64,000 bases of DNA from Ambrosia x helenae (lineage: Eukaryota; Streptophyta; Magnoliopsida; Asterales; Asteraceae): NCBI GenBank assembly GCA_030844895.1, contig CM061223.1:107429186-107493185 (forward strand), read 5' to 3'. Both the position numbers and the translations under genes were made by a program. This document shows positions 33,977 through 47,608 of this stretch, in pieces. The notes below the pieces were generated by a model. The model saw only the letters and a program-made list of their open reading frames with translations. It was not told where the DNA came from and made no database searches. The first letter of the stretch is position 1. Every line of letters starts with the position of its first letter.

Positions 33977-35507
33977 ATGGATAATAATCATATACATGAA
34001 AACATTCAATCAGTTTCTCACGATATTGAGGATCATGATACACAATCACAACCTTTTTTGCAAAATAGTGTTGAGAATCAAGGTATTTGTGTAACGTTTT
34101 TTTAGTTTTTTAATTTCTTTTTGTTCGCAATTAGGGTTTCAGTTTTTGCGAAACAGCAGGTTTGTATTAGACAGAGCAGTTTTTTTTACGTACAAAAATT
34201 TTTCATACGTACAAAGTTTTGGAATTATACACCGATGTATAATTCAGATCATGTTGCGTTATAGCAGTTTTCATACGTACAAAGAGTTATACAATTATTC
34301 ACTGTCGTATATTAGTTTAGTTTTTGGAATTATACACCTATGTATAATTCAGATCATGTTGCGATATAGCAGTTTTCATACGTACAAAGAGTTATACAAT
34401 TTTCATACGTACACCGATGTATAATTCAGATCATGTTGAAGCGTACAGATACACTAACATTCATCTATACACTGATGTATATTAGTTTAGTGTTTTATTA
34501 TACACCAGTGTATATATGCTTAAGCGCAATGATATACTAAGATTTTTTTAAGCGTACATAAACAAATAACAGTAATATACACAGGCGTATATTAATTATT
34601 TAAAATGTAATGTCTGACGTTATTGTTTACTAAAGTTCGGTTAATTAAGTTCTAATGTGCATTTGTTTATTGTAGGTTCCTCGTCCAGCAAAGTATAGGG
34701 TTGTTCAAAAGGCTCGGCGCTCGCCGATCGCTCGCCGCTCGTTCGGAATTTGCTCGGAAAATGCTCGCTCGATCTTCCGCTTGGTTGTATATGAGCCGAT
34801 CGGCTCGGTTCGGTTTGTAAATGAGCCAAGCACGAGCAAAGGTACGCTCGGCTCGGTTCGGCTCGAATAATTTTTTATTTATTTCGTAATAGATATACAC
34901 ACAATTTACAGATAAATTTATGGATTTATATATAACATTCTATTGGATTTGGCTTAGTATATGCAAACAAAATATAATAGCCCACTTAACTCAATAAGAA
35001 AATTTAACACTATATTTAATTGTAAAACAATAAGTCATGAGGTGAAAGTCTTGACTTCTTTATATTGTTAGTCGTCTATTGCTAATTGTCGATTGATATC
35101 ACACCTACGTCATAATGCAACAAATGTTCTCTAACGTGTGCTCATCACCTCACCAGCCTCAATCTAAACCTTATCCTTGGACACTATGATCTCAATATTA
35201 GTGTTATCATCAGACATTTCAACCTTAGTTGTCACCCGACAATGAAAACATCGAAGGAAACATCGCAATTTTATGATTGTCTATATTACTCTCCGCTCGA
35301 CTCTTGCTCGGCGCTCGCTCGAAAAATTTGCGCTCGAAGAATGCTCGTTCGGTTTTCGGCTCGATTGTAAACGAGCCGCTCCGCTCGGTTCGGTTTGTAA
35401 ACGAGCCAAGCATGAGCAAAGCTCCGTTCGGATCGGCTCGGCTCGTGAACAGCCCTAGCAAAGTATACGAGTCTCCTGGTGGGACGAGATATTGGACTCC
35501 TGTTGTA
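33977..35507 (+). pseudogene. FAR1-like gene fragment, second exon split by a hAT MITE
   Basis: Exon 1 starts ATG 33977 (MDNNHIHENIQSVSHDIED) and ends at donor GTATTTG near 34082. Exon 2 begins after TTGTAG at 34673 and encodes SSSSKVYESPGGTRYWTPVV, an entry segment seen in FAR1/FHY3-like plant proteins derived from Mutator transposases. A hAT MITE (34696-35457) interrupts this exon at codon 7, and the sequence after 35507 repeats ggttcctcgtccagcaaa. No DNA-binding or MULE domain remains. The assignment rests on one short motif. Confidence 0.45.
34696..35457. mobile_element. hAT-like MITE nested in the FAR1-like exon
   Basis: The ends tagggttgttc and gaacagcccta are inverted, with the exact 8-bp duplication gcaaagta (34688-34695, 35458-35465). 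The two ends carry gctcggc/gccgagc-rich blocks around an unrelated AT-rich centre. Confidence 0.93.
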
Positions 35508-36281
35508 GGTTCCTCGTCCAGCAAATTTATTATTTCGTATTTTTTAGTTATTAATGTTTTACACATTATACACTGATGTATAATACACATGATGCACTGG
35601 TGTAAAGTTGGTTGAATTTTATGATATCAAACGATGTATACTGTTGAATTTATTATTTCGTAATATACTTTGATGTATATATGTTGAATTTCATATATTG
35701 TATACACTGTTAATATAATTAAATCTATAATGTACACTGATGTATACTGTTGAATTTGATGGTTCTATAGAATGTCTGTGTATAACTAGTAGGTCTATAC
35801 AGTGATGTATAATTGTGAAGTATAAATATACACCGACGTATATTTGTTGAATCTTATGGTATAGTACACTGTTTTTATAGTACTAGTTGGACTATACACT
35901 GATGTATAATTGTAAAAGTATGAATATACATGCAATGTGTACAATCAAAATCACAATCGCACATTATGTATAGGTATACAATGGTGTACAATCAAAATCA
36001 CAATCGCACATTATGTGCAACCAACATCGGCTAAATCGCACAAACCATAACAACACATTGCATGTACAATCACATTATTATAAAAGCCCTAAAACATACC
36101 TACAACCCATTAACAATGCACCAATGTATATCATGATAATATTCAACTTCAACATCATTGTGTATGCAAGAAGAAATATACGACAGTGAATAATAGCAGA
36201 AAACACATCAAGAAAAACAAACAGTACTTTTATTATTAGGTAAACAAATACATAATAAAAAAAAATTGAACATCGTTTCAA

Positions 36282-36440
36282 TCAAATACTAAAACCAAAT
36301 TTTTTTAAAGGGCAGTGTCGTGCGTCATGATATCCCAAACGACCACAGTTGGTACAATAACGTGGATTCCTATTAATGTACTCATAAACCACATTGTATG
36401 CTCCATTGCCAAAAATTACATATCCTTCTCCAAACCCAAA
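36282..36440 (-). pseudogene. Zinc-knuckle C-terminal fragment
   Basis: The minus-strand frame ends NPRYCTNCGRLGYHDARHCP followed by a short tail and stop. It has a C-x2-C-x5-H-x4-C arrangement, close to the CCHC knuckle at the end of Mutator-type transposases and FAR1-like proteins. The upstream part of the frame is not recognisable. Confidence 0.4.
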
Positions 36441-37583
36441 AGCTCCGTGTCCTAGCATTAGAGCACATTCATTATGTAATTTACTTGTTGTCAACTTCAC
36501 CTTGTAACCAAAACCTAAATAAAATACACACAAAACATATAGTTCACAATAGTGTATACTGAATTTAAACATGCTTTTTAATCATATAGTCAATTATATA
36601 CACCAATGAATACTTAATCCATACGGTACCAATGTGCATATTTTATATACACTTGTACATTCTATATACACCAGTGTATATAAAATGTACACTGATGTAT
36701 ATTCTATGTGTACAGTTGAATATACACTGATGTACAAAAGTTTGGTGTATTCATTAGTGTCAAGTATATACACTGATGTATATACTATGTGTACAATTGA
36801 ATACCCCAAAACCTACGTTAAAAAATTTTGGTGTATTCATTTGGTGTACATTTTATATACACTGGTGTATATAGAATGTACAAGGAATTTTTACATTATA
36901 TACACACTGTTGTGCTCATAAAGTCTATGTTTGTATACATCAATGTATAGCTAATGCATATATTAGAAATTTTTACACTCAATATACGATGGTGTATATT
37001 AAAATTTGTACCACATTCGATGATCGTAAATTACAAACCTAGGTTGTTTTAATAGGGTTTCAGAAACCCTTTTATAAAGAAACAACAATTTTACAACCTT
37101 AATATATGGATTAAAACATAAACAATGCGATCGCCAAAACACTAAAACATAAACAATTAAACCCTTAAACGATTAATCAGATTTTTTCAAACTCAAAAAA
37201 CATAAAAGTCGATTTATAAAGGAATAAAATTTTATACACAATAAGCGATCGATTAAAGGAAATAAAATTTTTTTTTGGATCTTGATACATACCTGTATAA
37301 TTGTCGATCATCGTTATTATGTGCATTTCTTCCCCTTGTTTGATGTATAGAATAATCGCACAAATTATGTTAGTTGTGGTGTTTTGTCAGTTACAATGTA
37401 TACTAAATAACCTATTAAAACTCAAATACAAAAAGACAACATTACCCCTTGCTTTAATTAAAAAGTTAATTAATGTTTATCATATTTACCATCATGCCAT
37501 TGAATATGGATGGATGAGATTTGTTCCTAAAGTTCCTAACTAAGGGTTGGTTCTCAATTGAACCCTACCCTATATATATATAT

Positions 37584-38064
37584 AATCGTGGTGCCTCTGC
37601 TTTTCAAATAAATCATACCTGGCAAGTATTTTTGCCTCTGCTTTAATTGCAGTCATCACTTGTTGAATCAGATAGCAGTGATTTTGAGATTAAAATACTT
37701 ACCATTTGATTAAGGCCCAATGGAGCCTAGGGGAATTTACTGTGGATTTTGACAAACAATTAAAACCCTAAATAAAACCTACAATCAACCAAACAACTCG
37801 ATGAAAACACATAATTAATAGTTCGTATTCAGAAACATACCATACGAATAAGATGATTATCGAGAGAGAGCGAGAGAGAGAAAAATCCAATCAAAAATTG
37901 TATGAAAGGGATAAGCCTGCACTGCGATTTTGCAATTAACAGAGAATAAGATGACAAGATTCTTCAGGAAGTGGACACCATTTTTTGTTGACGTAAGGTT
38001 CTAAAGGAGAGGCCATAATTCATAGGTAACAAAACTTTTGACAACAGTGGGAGTTTAATATACA
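37584..38064. other. Unassigned DNA between TIR element and Helitron
   Basis: It contains cctctgcttt repeats near 37592 and 37633 and a gagagag tract at 37865. No gene was found. Confidence 0.5.
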
Positions 38065-39390
38065 CTAGACTTTTGCCCGCGTTGACACGCGGTTCACCAA
38101 ATTACAATTATTTTGAGCGGTACGACGTAAAAAAAATATAGTAGAAATATTTTATTCATATTTAAAAGCATGCAATACACATTTTATTCAAATATTACTA
38201 AATATTTCCTTATACACCACATTTTTAGTTTTAGTCTTGACATTCCCATCACCATCAAGTATAAGTAATTTTACTCCTGCCCTGCTTTTAACTCTTAACA
38301 GTACGACATAAAGTTGGCCATGTGAGAATACAGGGTCTCGTAAATACAATCCAACCTTCGATAGAGACTGTCCTTGGCTTTTATTGATGGTCATAGCGAA
38401 ACATACGCTTATTGGGAATTGTCGCCTTTGGAACTTGACCACAATCTTGTTATCAGATGGTATCATATTTATTCTAGGAATAATAGTTTTCGTACCAATG
38501 TTTCCACCTGATATGATTTCAGCTTCAATAACACGCTTTGAAAGTTTGGTGATTCGTAATCTCGTGCCATTGCACAAGCCATTTTGTTGATCTATGTTTC
38601 TCAACAACATAACGGGAACCCCGACCTTTAGTGCTAATCGATGATTGGGCAACCCAGAAATTTTTAAACCATTAATGACATCAGGAGAATATAAATCTAC
38701 TTGTGAACGGTTAGTAGCGTTCTCAGTCTGGCATATACTATCAGAGCTCAAATACTCGACTTCATCTCCAGGAAACAATGCAAGCAACCTTTCATTAATT
38801 TCATGTACAACTTCGTTTGTAGGTGCAAGTATTGCTCGTTCTTCAAAGTAATCTTTATCTTTGTAAACTTGAAGAAGTGAAGGGTATACGAAGTCAATTA
38901 AGATTGAAATCGGATCTGATGAACCCTTAATAAGAAGATCATCTGAAATGTCCACATCTGCCTCATTATCATCAACTGAATCACCAACTTTACCCTCACC
39001 TAATTCAAGAAGCCAGTTTGCAAATGCCTTTATTTCTTCGGATTCGGATGTGTTGTTCCCCAATGTTAACCTCATGTTTTTGGTTAATGTAAGGACTTTG
39101 CAACTATTCCAAATATGAGACGAAGTGATTGAGGCATTTATAATGTCTCTTTTACTCCCATTAGGAACAACAGGAAGGATCTGTCTAAAATCACCACCCA
39201 AAACCATCACCTTACCTCCGAAAGGCAGCTCATAATTAACTAAAGACATTGATTTCAAGACGTCTTTCATAGTGCGATCAAGTGCTTCAAAAGCATGTTT
39301 GTGAATCATTGGAGCTTCATCCCAAATAATTAGCTTAGTTTGCTTCAATAAACCAGCATCATCACTATTCGCCTTTATACCGCACTTCAA
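38065..39390 (-). mobile_element. Helitron 3' portion with terminal hairpin
   Basis: On the minus strand the element ends in CTAG (38068-38065) followed by T, about 10 bases after a perfect 6-bp stem ACGCGG/CCGCGT hairpin at 38077-38092. This is the canonical Helitron terminus. Upstream is a PIF1-like helicase fragment. The 5' TC end was not found, so the left limit of the element is unknown. Confidence 0.88.
38188..39390 (-). CDS. Helitron helicase (PIF1-like), C-terminal fragment
   Basis: About 400 residues of the RepHel superfamily 1B helicase are open from a stop just upstream of 39390 to the natural stop at 38188. Visible motifs are LIIWDEAPM (motif II), VMVLGGDFRQILPVV (motif III), AILAPTNEVVHEIN (motif IV), TINKSQGQSLSKVGLYL and HGQLYVVLLRVKS (motif VI, where most copies have ALSRVKS). 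The Walker A motif and the whole Rep nuclease are missing, so this copy cannot drive rolling-circle transposition. The frame begins without an ATG because it is truncated. Confidence 0.9.
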   Translation of the reverse strand: MKCGIKANSDDAGLLKQTKLIIWDEAPMIHKHAFEALDRTMKDVLKSMSLVNYELPFGGKVMVLGGDFRQILPVVPNGSKRDIINASITSSHIWNSCKVLTLTKNMRLTLGNNTSESEEIKAFANWLLELGEGKVGDSVDDNEADVDISDDLLIKGSSDPISILIDFVYPSLLQVYKDKDYFEERAILAPTNEVVHEINERLLALFPGDEVEYLSSDSICQTENATNRSQVDLYSPDVINGLKISGLPNHRLALKVGVPVMLLRNIDQQNGLCNGTRLRITKLSKRVIEAEIISGGNIGTKTIIPRINMIPSDNKIVVKFQRRQFPISVCFAMTINKSQGQSLSKVGLYLRDPVFSHGQLYVVLLRVKSRAGVKLLILDGDGNVKTKTKNVVYKEIFSNI

Positions 39391-40491
39391 ACCCTATAGA
39401 TTTTCACATATCACAGCCTCATAACAACCAAGCTAATACCCTACTTCAAACCATAACTCATACCCACCACCCTAAACAACGTTATCAAACAAATCGTCCA
39501 TCTTCATCGCATACCTACACACCAAAACTTCACGTAAGCTAGCATACCCACATCTCCATCATACAACCATAACCCTCTACACCATTAACACCACTAACCG
39601 TCATCGTCGCCACCCCGTTTATCACCTTCATAGCCTACGGACACCACCGTTGCTCACCTCCACCATCGTTACCTTGCACCGTCTTCGTAAGCCAACCGAA
39701 CCCATCACCGAAATATCCATACCGTAGCACTGGATCGGCAAAAGATTACGAAGTTCTTGCTTCCTTCTGTCTTAGCCTCTTAGGCTCGATCGGTAGAAGA
39801 AAAAGAAAAAGAGTTGTAGGGTTTTTTTTGTTGTAGGCGAGGACGAAGAAGACACAAGGTTGTTTTGTTCATATTAAGTTTCTTGCTTTCTTCCTTTCTA
39901 TCGCAGATCAAGAAGAAGAGGGTTTGGTTTGTGAGTTGTTGTTGTCGGCCAGGGGATGGAAAAAAGATCAATATTATGTAGGGTTTGGTCAAGGGTATAC
40001 ATTATATAGGAGATGATTTGATGTACATTCTACATCAAACCCCTTCCACTCTTTTTGTTTTACAACTTGTTTTTCAAGTTATATAATACCAACTTACATA
40101 GATTGCAATTTGATCATTCGATTCATATAAACCATGAATTTAACATTGAACTCGTTAAGCGACCCATCAAATGGCATCTTATGCGTCAAGTCCCATTGAC
40201 GGATCCATTTGATGGGCGTTGGGAAGTCGATTAGTCTAAATAATTATTTAGAGAATTTTATCTGTCATCAACGGTTATTTTACATTAATTTATCTTAAAA
40301 GAACAACCCCCTTGTTACTTTACTCAACCCATTAACTAACTTTATGCATTATTCTGTTTGCAACACGTTGAAGCGTGGACGGTAAGACTCATGCATCTTA
40401 AACAAATCCCGGTTCACGACTACGCTAGACAGTCTTACCCCCTGCCTTCTATGATGAAATGAAAGTGCAAGATTATTTACCTGCCCTCTAG
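39391..40491. other. C-rich and AT-rich non-coding DNA
   Basis: From 39395 to 39720 the plus strand is C-rich, resembling degenerate leader sequence. A short inverted repeat cccatcaaatgg / ccatttgatggg lies at 40160-40215. The stretch 40430-40490 contains a frame remnant FYDEMKVQDYLPAL that stops just before the Ulp1-like fragment. Confidence 0.4.
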
Positions 40492-40971
40492 ATGACAGGA
40501 AGAATGGACCCGTACCCTCTATTTTGGGAGGTTGACAACGTTTATCTTCTTTTATCGATAGGGGTGGGAGACTGGCTTCTTATCCGAATTGATATGCGAA
40601 CTATGGTCACCACACAATACTGGACTGATAAGAGATGGAGAAATGAACAGAGGAAAACAGTTGTTCACTATATGGAGATGGTAACCCTTTTTTTCGGATG
40701 GTTTCTTGAGCGTATTCATTACTGGGCAAATTCAAGGCATTTCGAAAAATGTGACATTTCTGTTGGTTTGGTTGAATTAGATGTGCCCCAAGACAACGGT
40801 AACGTTGCCAATGCAGGTGTCCTTGTTTGTATGCTGATGGAGAATCTGGTGAAAAACAAATCAGTGAGGTTAGAAATCGACGTGGAAGAGGCTTATGTCA
40901 ATTATCGACACCACATGGCTGAAGAGCTATACAGATGGCGTTGTCTCCCAAGTGCTCGTCATGTTAAATGA
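40492..40971 (+). pseudogene. Ulp1/C48-like protease fragment without catalytic cysteine
   Basis: The 159-residue frame matches the C-terminal part of Ulp1-like proteins of plant transposons, with PYPLFWEVDNVYLLL, DWLLIRIDMRT and VPQDNGNVANAGVLVCMLME. The last block normally carries D-C-G-V with the catalytic cysteine; here it reads N-A-G-V, so the nucleophile is absent. An in-frame TAG lies directly upstream of the ATG, so the N-terminal half is lost. It faces a related fragment on the other strand. Confidence 0.6.
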
Positions 40972-41185
40972 TTATGCTCAATCGTTTTAGTGTGTCTGTT
41001 GTTACTTTTTAATTCTGTTTATTGGTTGCCTTAAATGTTGTGGTTGGTGTTTACATTTTAATAAAATAAAATAAAAAATTCATCATTTTTAGCAACCTTA
41101 TTTATAAAGTAAAAGACTTAAACAACATAAGAGAAAACAATACATAGATAAACAACGCGCTCCTACGCTACTGTTTTCCCGAAGA

Positions 41186-42248
41186 TCAACGTGCTGCATA
41201 AAATTCATTTGCCATCTCCCGTCGAAACAGTGCCTTAGCCTCATCAACATCTCCTCCAATGTTAATTGGTTCACATGCAACTATGCGACTGAGTAACATA
41301 CAAACAATGACCCCTGAATTAGCAGCAACATATTTCTTAGTATGCTGGCAATACTCAGTATTTGATACCCTTGTTTTTTCTACGAATCTTCGTCCGGAAT
41401 GTTCCCAGTAAGAAATTTTATCCAAAAACGATTTGAATAAAGATTCAAATCTTATTAGAGTTGGGTAAACCCTAGCTTGGATGACATCACATCCAGAAGA
41501 ACTTGGTAAACCACACGGACTAGTAAAGTACAATGTAATCTCAAGGGTTCGCATATCGACACTAATCAGGAACCAGTCAGATTGTTCAGCACATAACAGA
41601 ATATAAACCTGTTAATTTAGATTAATACTTTAGACGTAGTCCCATACATATAAAAAAAATTTTAAATGCATATGTTACCATATCAATGCCCCAAAATGGA
41701 GGATAATGTTCTTTGATTCCGATGGTAAATGGTAACGCACCATGGTTTGGCGTCTTAGATAAAAGGTCCAAGAACTGAGGGGGCAAAATCGTCCAAGGGT
41801 ACATATGTTCCGAGTCTTTCCGTTTTGTGATCAACACCCATCTGAACCTCATCAACCTGTTTACCAATCACCACACATGCTAAAACAAAACGAAGCGTAA
41901 ATATAATTTTAAATATAGCCAACAAAAAAAAGAGAAAACAATAACTTCATTTGCTTACCAGGGGGCCACATGTAACCTTCGTTTTCATACCCCATTAGCA
42001 TTCCCCAAAAATCATGACCGAGTTGTTTCCTACCAATGAACCAAGAATAACAGTACGGAGCGTCACCGTTACTATAATACTCCACCGCAGTTTGACACCA
42101 TGTTTTGGACTCACTGGTTGGTAGTGTGTACCAAAGTGTTTTTTTTTTCCATCTTTTCTAGGGGGGGGGGGTGTTCAGGAACATAACCAAACTCAGGATC
42201 GGATTGTTCAAGATCCTCCATTATATGGTCATTACTAGGGGACTCCAT
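41186..42248 (-). pseudogene. Second Ulp1/C48-like gene fragment, convergent
   Basis: The minus-strand start ATG 42248 opens MESPSNDHIMEDLEQSD. After a frame break at the G-run 42161-42171 or T-run 42139-42148 it reads TWCQTAVEYYSNGD and FIGRKQLGHDFWGMLMG, with a donor GTAAGC at 41958. A second segment has GALPFTIGIKEHYPPFWGIDMV (about 41760-41680), and the last exon (to 41186) has DWFLISVDMRTLEI and AANSGVIVCMLL. As in the neighbour, the expected D-C-G-V is replaced, here by N-S-G-V. Domain order matches Ulp1-like transposon proteins. Exon limits are approximate. Confidence 0.55.
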
Positions 42249-42400
42249 TATCTAATAACCTCTTGATGTGCATTTGCCTGGTGTGTGTCCCCAGTATTTA
42301 TAGACAAATAACAGTACGACCCACTTTGTTTTTTTGTGACAACAAATGCTTACACCATCACGTGATGTCTTGGTTATTAATTCTCATTTTAAATTTTAGC

Positions 42401-42690
42401 GTGTTTAAAATGGCCCCGGGGGCCGTTTTCGGGCCTCTTTATCAATGCACCTGGCAGGTCAGCACGGTCGCCGGGACGGTTAACGCATTGTCCTCGGGCG
42501 ATATATCACTGCCCACGAAAAATCCGGACCTAAAAGTACCCATATCACATCATGCTATCCCCCGACAAAAACGGTGAGAAGGCTTTTCCAACGTGTTGAA
42601 AATGGCCCCGGGGGCCATTTTCGAGCCTCTTTATCAACACACCTGACAGGTCGGCACGGTCACCGAGACGGTCAACGCGTTGTCCTAAGT
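42401..42690. repeat. Tandem duplication, 192-bp period
   Basis: The GC-rich block gtgtt(t/g)aaaatggccccggg starts at 42401 and again at 42593, and both copies continue with ctctttatcaa(t/c)(g/a)ca and ggtc(a/g)gcacggtc. The second copy has an internal deletion. Its origin is unknown. Confidence 0.85.
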
Positions 42691-42923
42691 ACCCATATCC
42701 ATTGTCCATATTTATTGTTAACGTTGTTCAATATAAAACACGCACCGATATATATCTCTTTTTGTTTGCTACAGGTGTCAAGTATCCCACTTGTCTATCA
42801 TATATAAAAATTTAATAAAAAATAAAAATATAATTTTTTTATCATTTGGTAGAGAAAGATACCCGCCCATATTTCAACAATCCCAATTCTGATCCTCCAC
42901 GTCCGTACACCTTCCATTTCCAT

Positions 42924-42930
42924 TATAAAA
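42924..42930 (+). promoter_or_regulatory. TATA box of the NRPE5-like gene
   Basis: TATAAAA lies 54 bp before the start codon, followed by a CT-rich stretch typical of a plant 5' UTR. Confidence 0.6.
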
Positions 42931-42983
42931 CCCTCTCTTTCTGTGTATCTCTCTCTGTCTAGACACACACTGCACCACTACCA

Positions 42984-45539
<2,556 letters not shown>

Positions 45540-45949
45540 AGTACTCGAAACCGGTTAGTTATATAGGTTGGGTTAACCTTTTGACAGTTGCATTGATATG
45601 GCTCTTAGAGGGTTTTTTTTTTTTTTTTCTATACTTCTTTACTTACTTTGGTCTACTATAACCTGAACGCGCCCTCTTCTTTTGGATCATCCCCGATTTA
45701 TCCGTTTTGCGGTCTTATTTACAGGCATAGCCACATTGGGATTGTTTTATTATATGAACATGTTTTGTGTTTTCTAGTCCTCTTACACCCTGTTGCACTT
45801 GCTTTACTTTGTTGAATATTAATTTGTGTCTAAACACAAAAGGGGTTCATAAACCGTTAAACCGACCAACCAAATCACTCAAACTGAAGCTTGATGGTTG
45901 GAGATTTGTTTGGTTTATGGTTTAGTTTTGCCAGTTTGGTTGTTTGAAG
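45540..45949. other. 3' flank of the NRPE5-like gene
   Basis: Probably 3' UTR followed by AT-rich DNA. A T-run lies at 45613-45628. No gene is visible. Confidence 0.5.
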
Positions 45950-46201
45950 TAGGGATGAACTCGGTAAAAGTACCAAAAATACGATCCCAAAATTCGTCAA
46001 AATTGGTATTAGTACCGAAAATGTTTGGTATGGTACGGTATTTGAAATTTTGAAGGTAAAAATCAGTAAAATACTGGTACATACCATACCGCCATACCGG
46101 TACCGAATCAAAAGTACCAATACCGAAAACGCCAAAAAGTGGGTACCGAATATCGATCAGTATGGTACCATTCAGTAACGGTGCCAAAATTCTCATCCCT
46201 A
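45950..46201. mobile_element. hAT-like MITE
   Basis: The ends tagggatga and tcatcccta are inverted and flanked by the exact 8-bp duplication gtttgaag (45942-45949, 46202-46209). The interior repeats ggtacc/ggtatgg motifs. Confidence 0.95.
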
Positions 46202-46868
46202 GTTTGAAGGTTTAACTACAGTTTGGAATTTCAGACCAATGATATAAAATGAATCAATCATTTAACCTTTTGCGAATGAATTAATGTGATTTGCCCGCAC
46301 ACTTATTATGTTCGGATGTTTGGGCTAACTATTCCGCATCATTTTGCGATTATTTGAAGTTTGGGCCTCTAGGTACAACCTTATATGTTTTTGATACATG
46401 TACGTTGGGTTATCCAAGCTTGTGGGCATGAGATGGTGGCTTAGGTGAGTGTGTGAAAAAGAGAAAATGTCTTGCTCAAACTATATATGTGTTATGTACC
46501 CATGTGGCCAAGCATTTGTAGTATCTACATGAAAACTGACGGATCTAGAAGAAAAATTCAGGGGTATCCTTAAAACGTTTTTTTTTTGACCTAGGGGTAT
46601 ATGATATATGAAGAAAAAAATTTTACACTAATTTTGTACTTCGCCAATAAGGTTAAGGGATAGCCCGGGTTACCTCTAGTTGCATGGATCCACCCCTAGA
46701 AAACTATAATGTCAGGTGAATTTGGGGTGGGCATGCTTGTTATTCACCGATCACCACAGTGTATTATTATTGTTGTTGATGCGGGCAACTAGGAAAGTGA
46801 AGGAACAACGCATGGGTAAATACTTTGTAACTTATAACATTTTTTACAAATCTATATCTATATATCTA
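46202..46868. other. AT-rich DNA with a probable MITE at 46538-46699
   Basis: The block gacggatctagaag...cacccctag is flanked by aaaact (46532-46537, 46700-46705) and resembles a widespread cggatc/gatcc-ended MITE type. The rest is unassigned. Confidence 0.5.
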
Positions 46869-47608
46869 TCTATATATATAAAAGAATTGAACATTGCTGA
46901 CGTGGCGTGCAATGGTGCCTTCAACCTCTCCATGAAACTGCCACGTGGCATCATAATTGAAAGATTTTAATGTTTTTGAATAATTTCTTTTTTTAATTAA
47001 AAAAAGATAAACATAAAACCCTAAATTTATCTCTCTATCTCTCAATTCTCAATTACTAAAATTAAATTGAATTATTTTAGGAAAAAAGAATTTTAAAACA
47101 AATTTAAATTTTTCTCTTATGTTTCCTCCCATAATTTTTAAACGTTAATATTTTTTATATTCGAGATTTTTTAAATAAAAAAATTACACCAAATTAACGA
47201 GCATTTTATTATCTTTCTAACGAAACCATATTGCTATATAAAAAACGGAGAAAAAAAAACGACTATTTTTTGTGGGGCTTTGTTCATACAAGAAAAAAAT
47301 ACAAAGTGTTCAGGTTATTCATTAATCATGTTTTTTCTTTTAAACCAGGTTCTTATCTACGATGTTGAAACTCGGCCCAATCGCCATGCTTTCATTGGAA
47401 TTTTACTCTTCTAAAGATGCATAGGTATACTTCATCAAGAGAAGCTAGGAGAAAAAATCGCGCAACACTGCAACACATGGTGTCACCTTATAGCAAAGTT
47501 ATTTTTTTATTTATTTAATTACAAAAGTAATAATTATTACTATTAGTATTAGTATTATTAGAATTGTTATATTTTTTAACCCCGGGACACTCCCGGGATA
47601 AAAGCTAG
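46869..47608 (+). mobile_element. Non-autonomous Helitron A
   Basis: It begins TCTATATATATAAAAG after an A and ends AAAAGCTAG before a T, with a tccggg-type hairpin (cccgggacactcccggg, 47581-47597) about 10 bases from the end. The subterminal ctgacgtggcgtgcaatgg block is shared with the copies at 48246 and 52647. It carries no Rep or helicase. Confidence 0.85.

Larger units (their letters stand above)
34190..36990. repeat. Dispersed tacac(t/c)gatgtata motif arrays
   Basis: The near-palindromic motif tacactgatgtata occurs dozens of times in three clusters (34190-34560, 35565-35990, 36590-36990) inside the TIR element. Confidence 0.85.
33694..37570. mobile_element. 3.9-kb TIR element with FAR1-like exons and tacac/gtgta arrays
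   Basis: The left end (aggaaccaaggtactagttagg) and the inverted right end (gaaccaacccttagttagg) are similar over about 70 bp, and both adjoin (TA)n tracts (33654-33693 and 37571-37584). It contains FAR1-like first exons, a nested hAT MITE, repeated tacactgatgtata motifs and a zinc-knuckle reading frame on the other strand. Confidence 0.75.

Noticed and set aside
38188..39390. Host PIF1 helicase gene
   Set aside because: The fragment lacks Walker A and is followed by a Helitron hairpin and CTAG end, so it belongs to the transposon.
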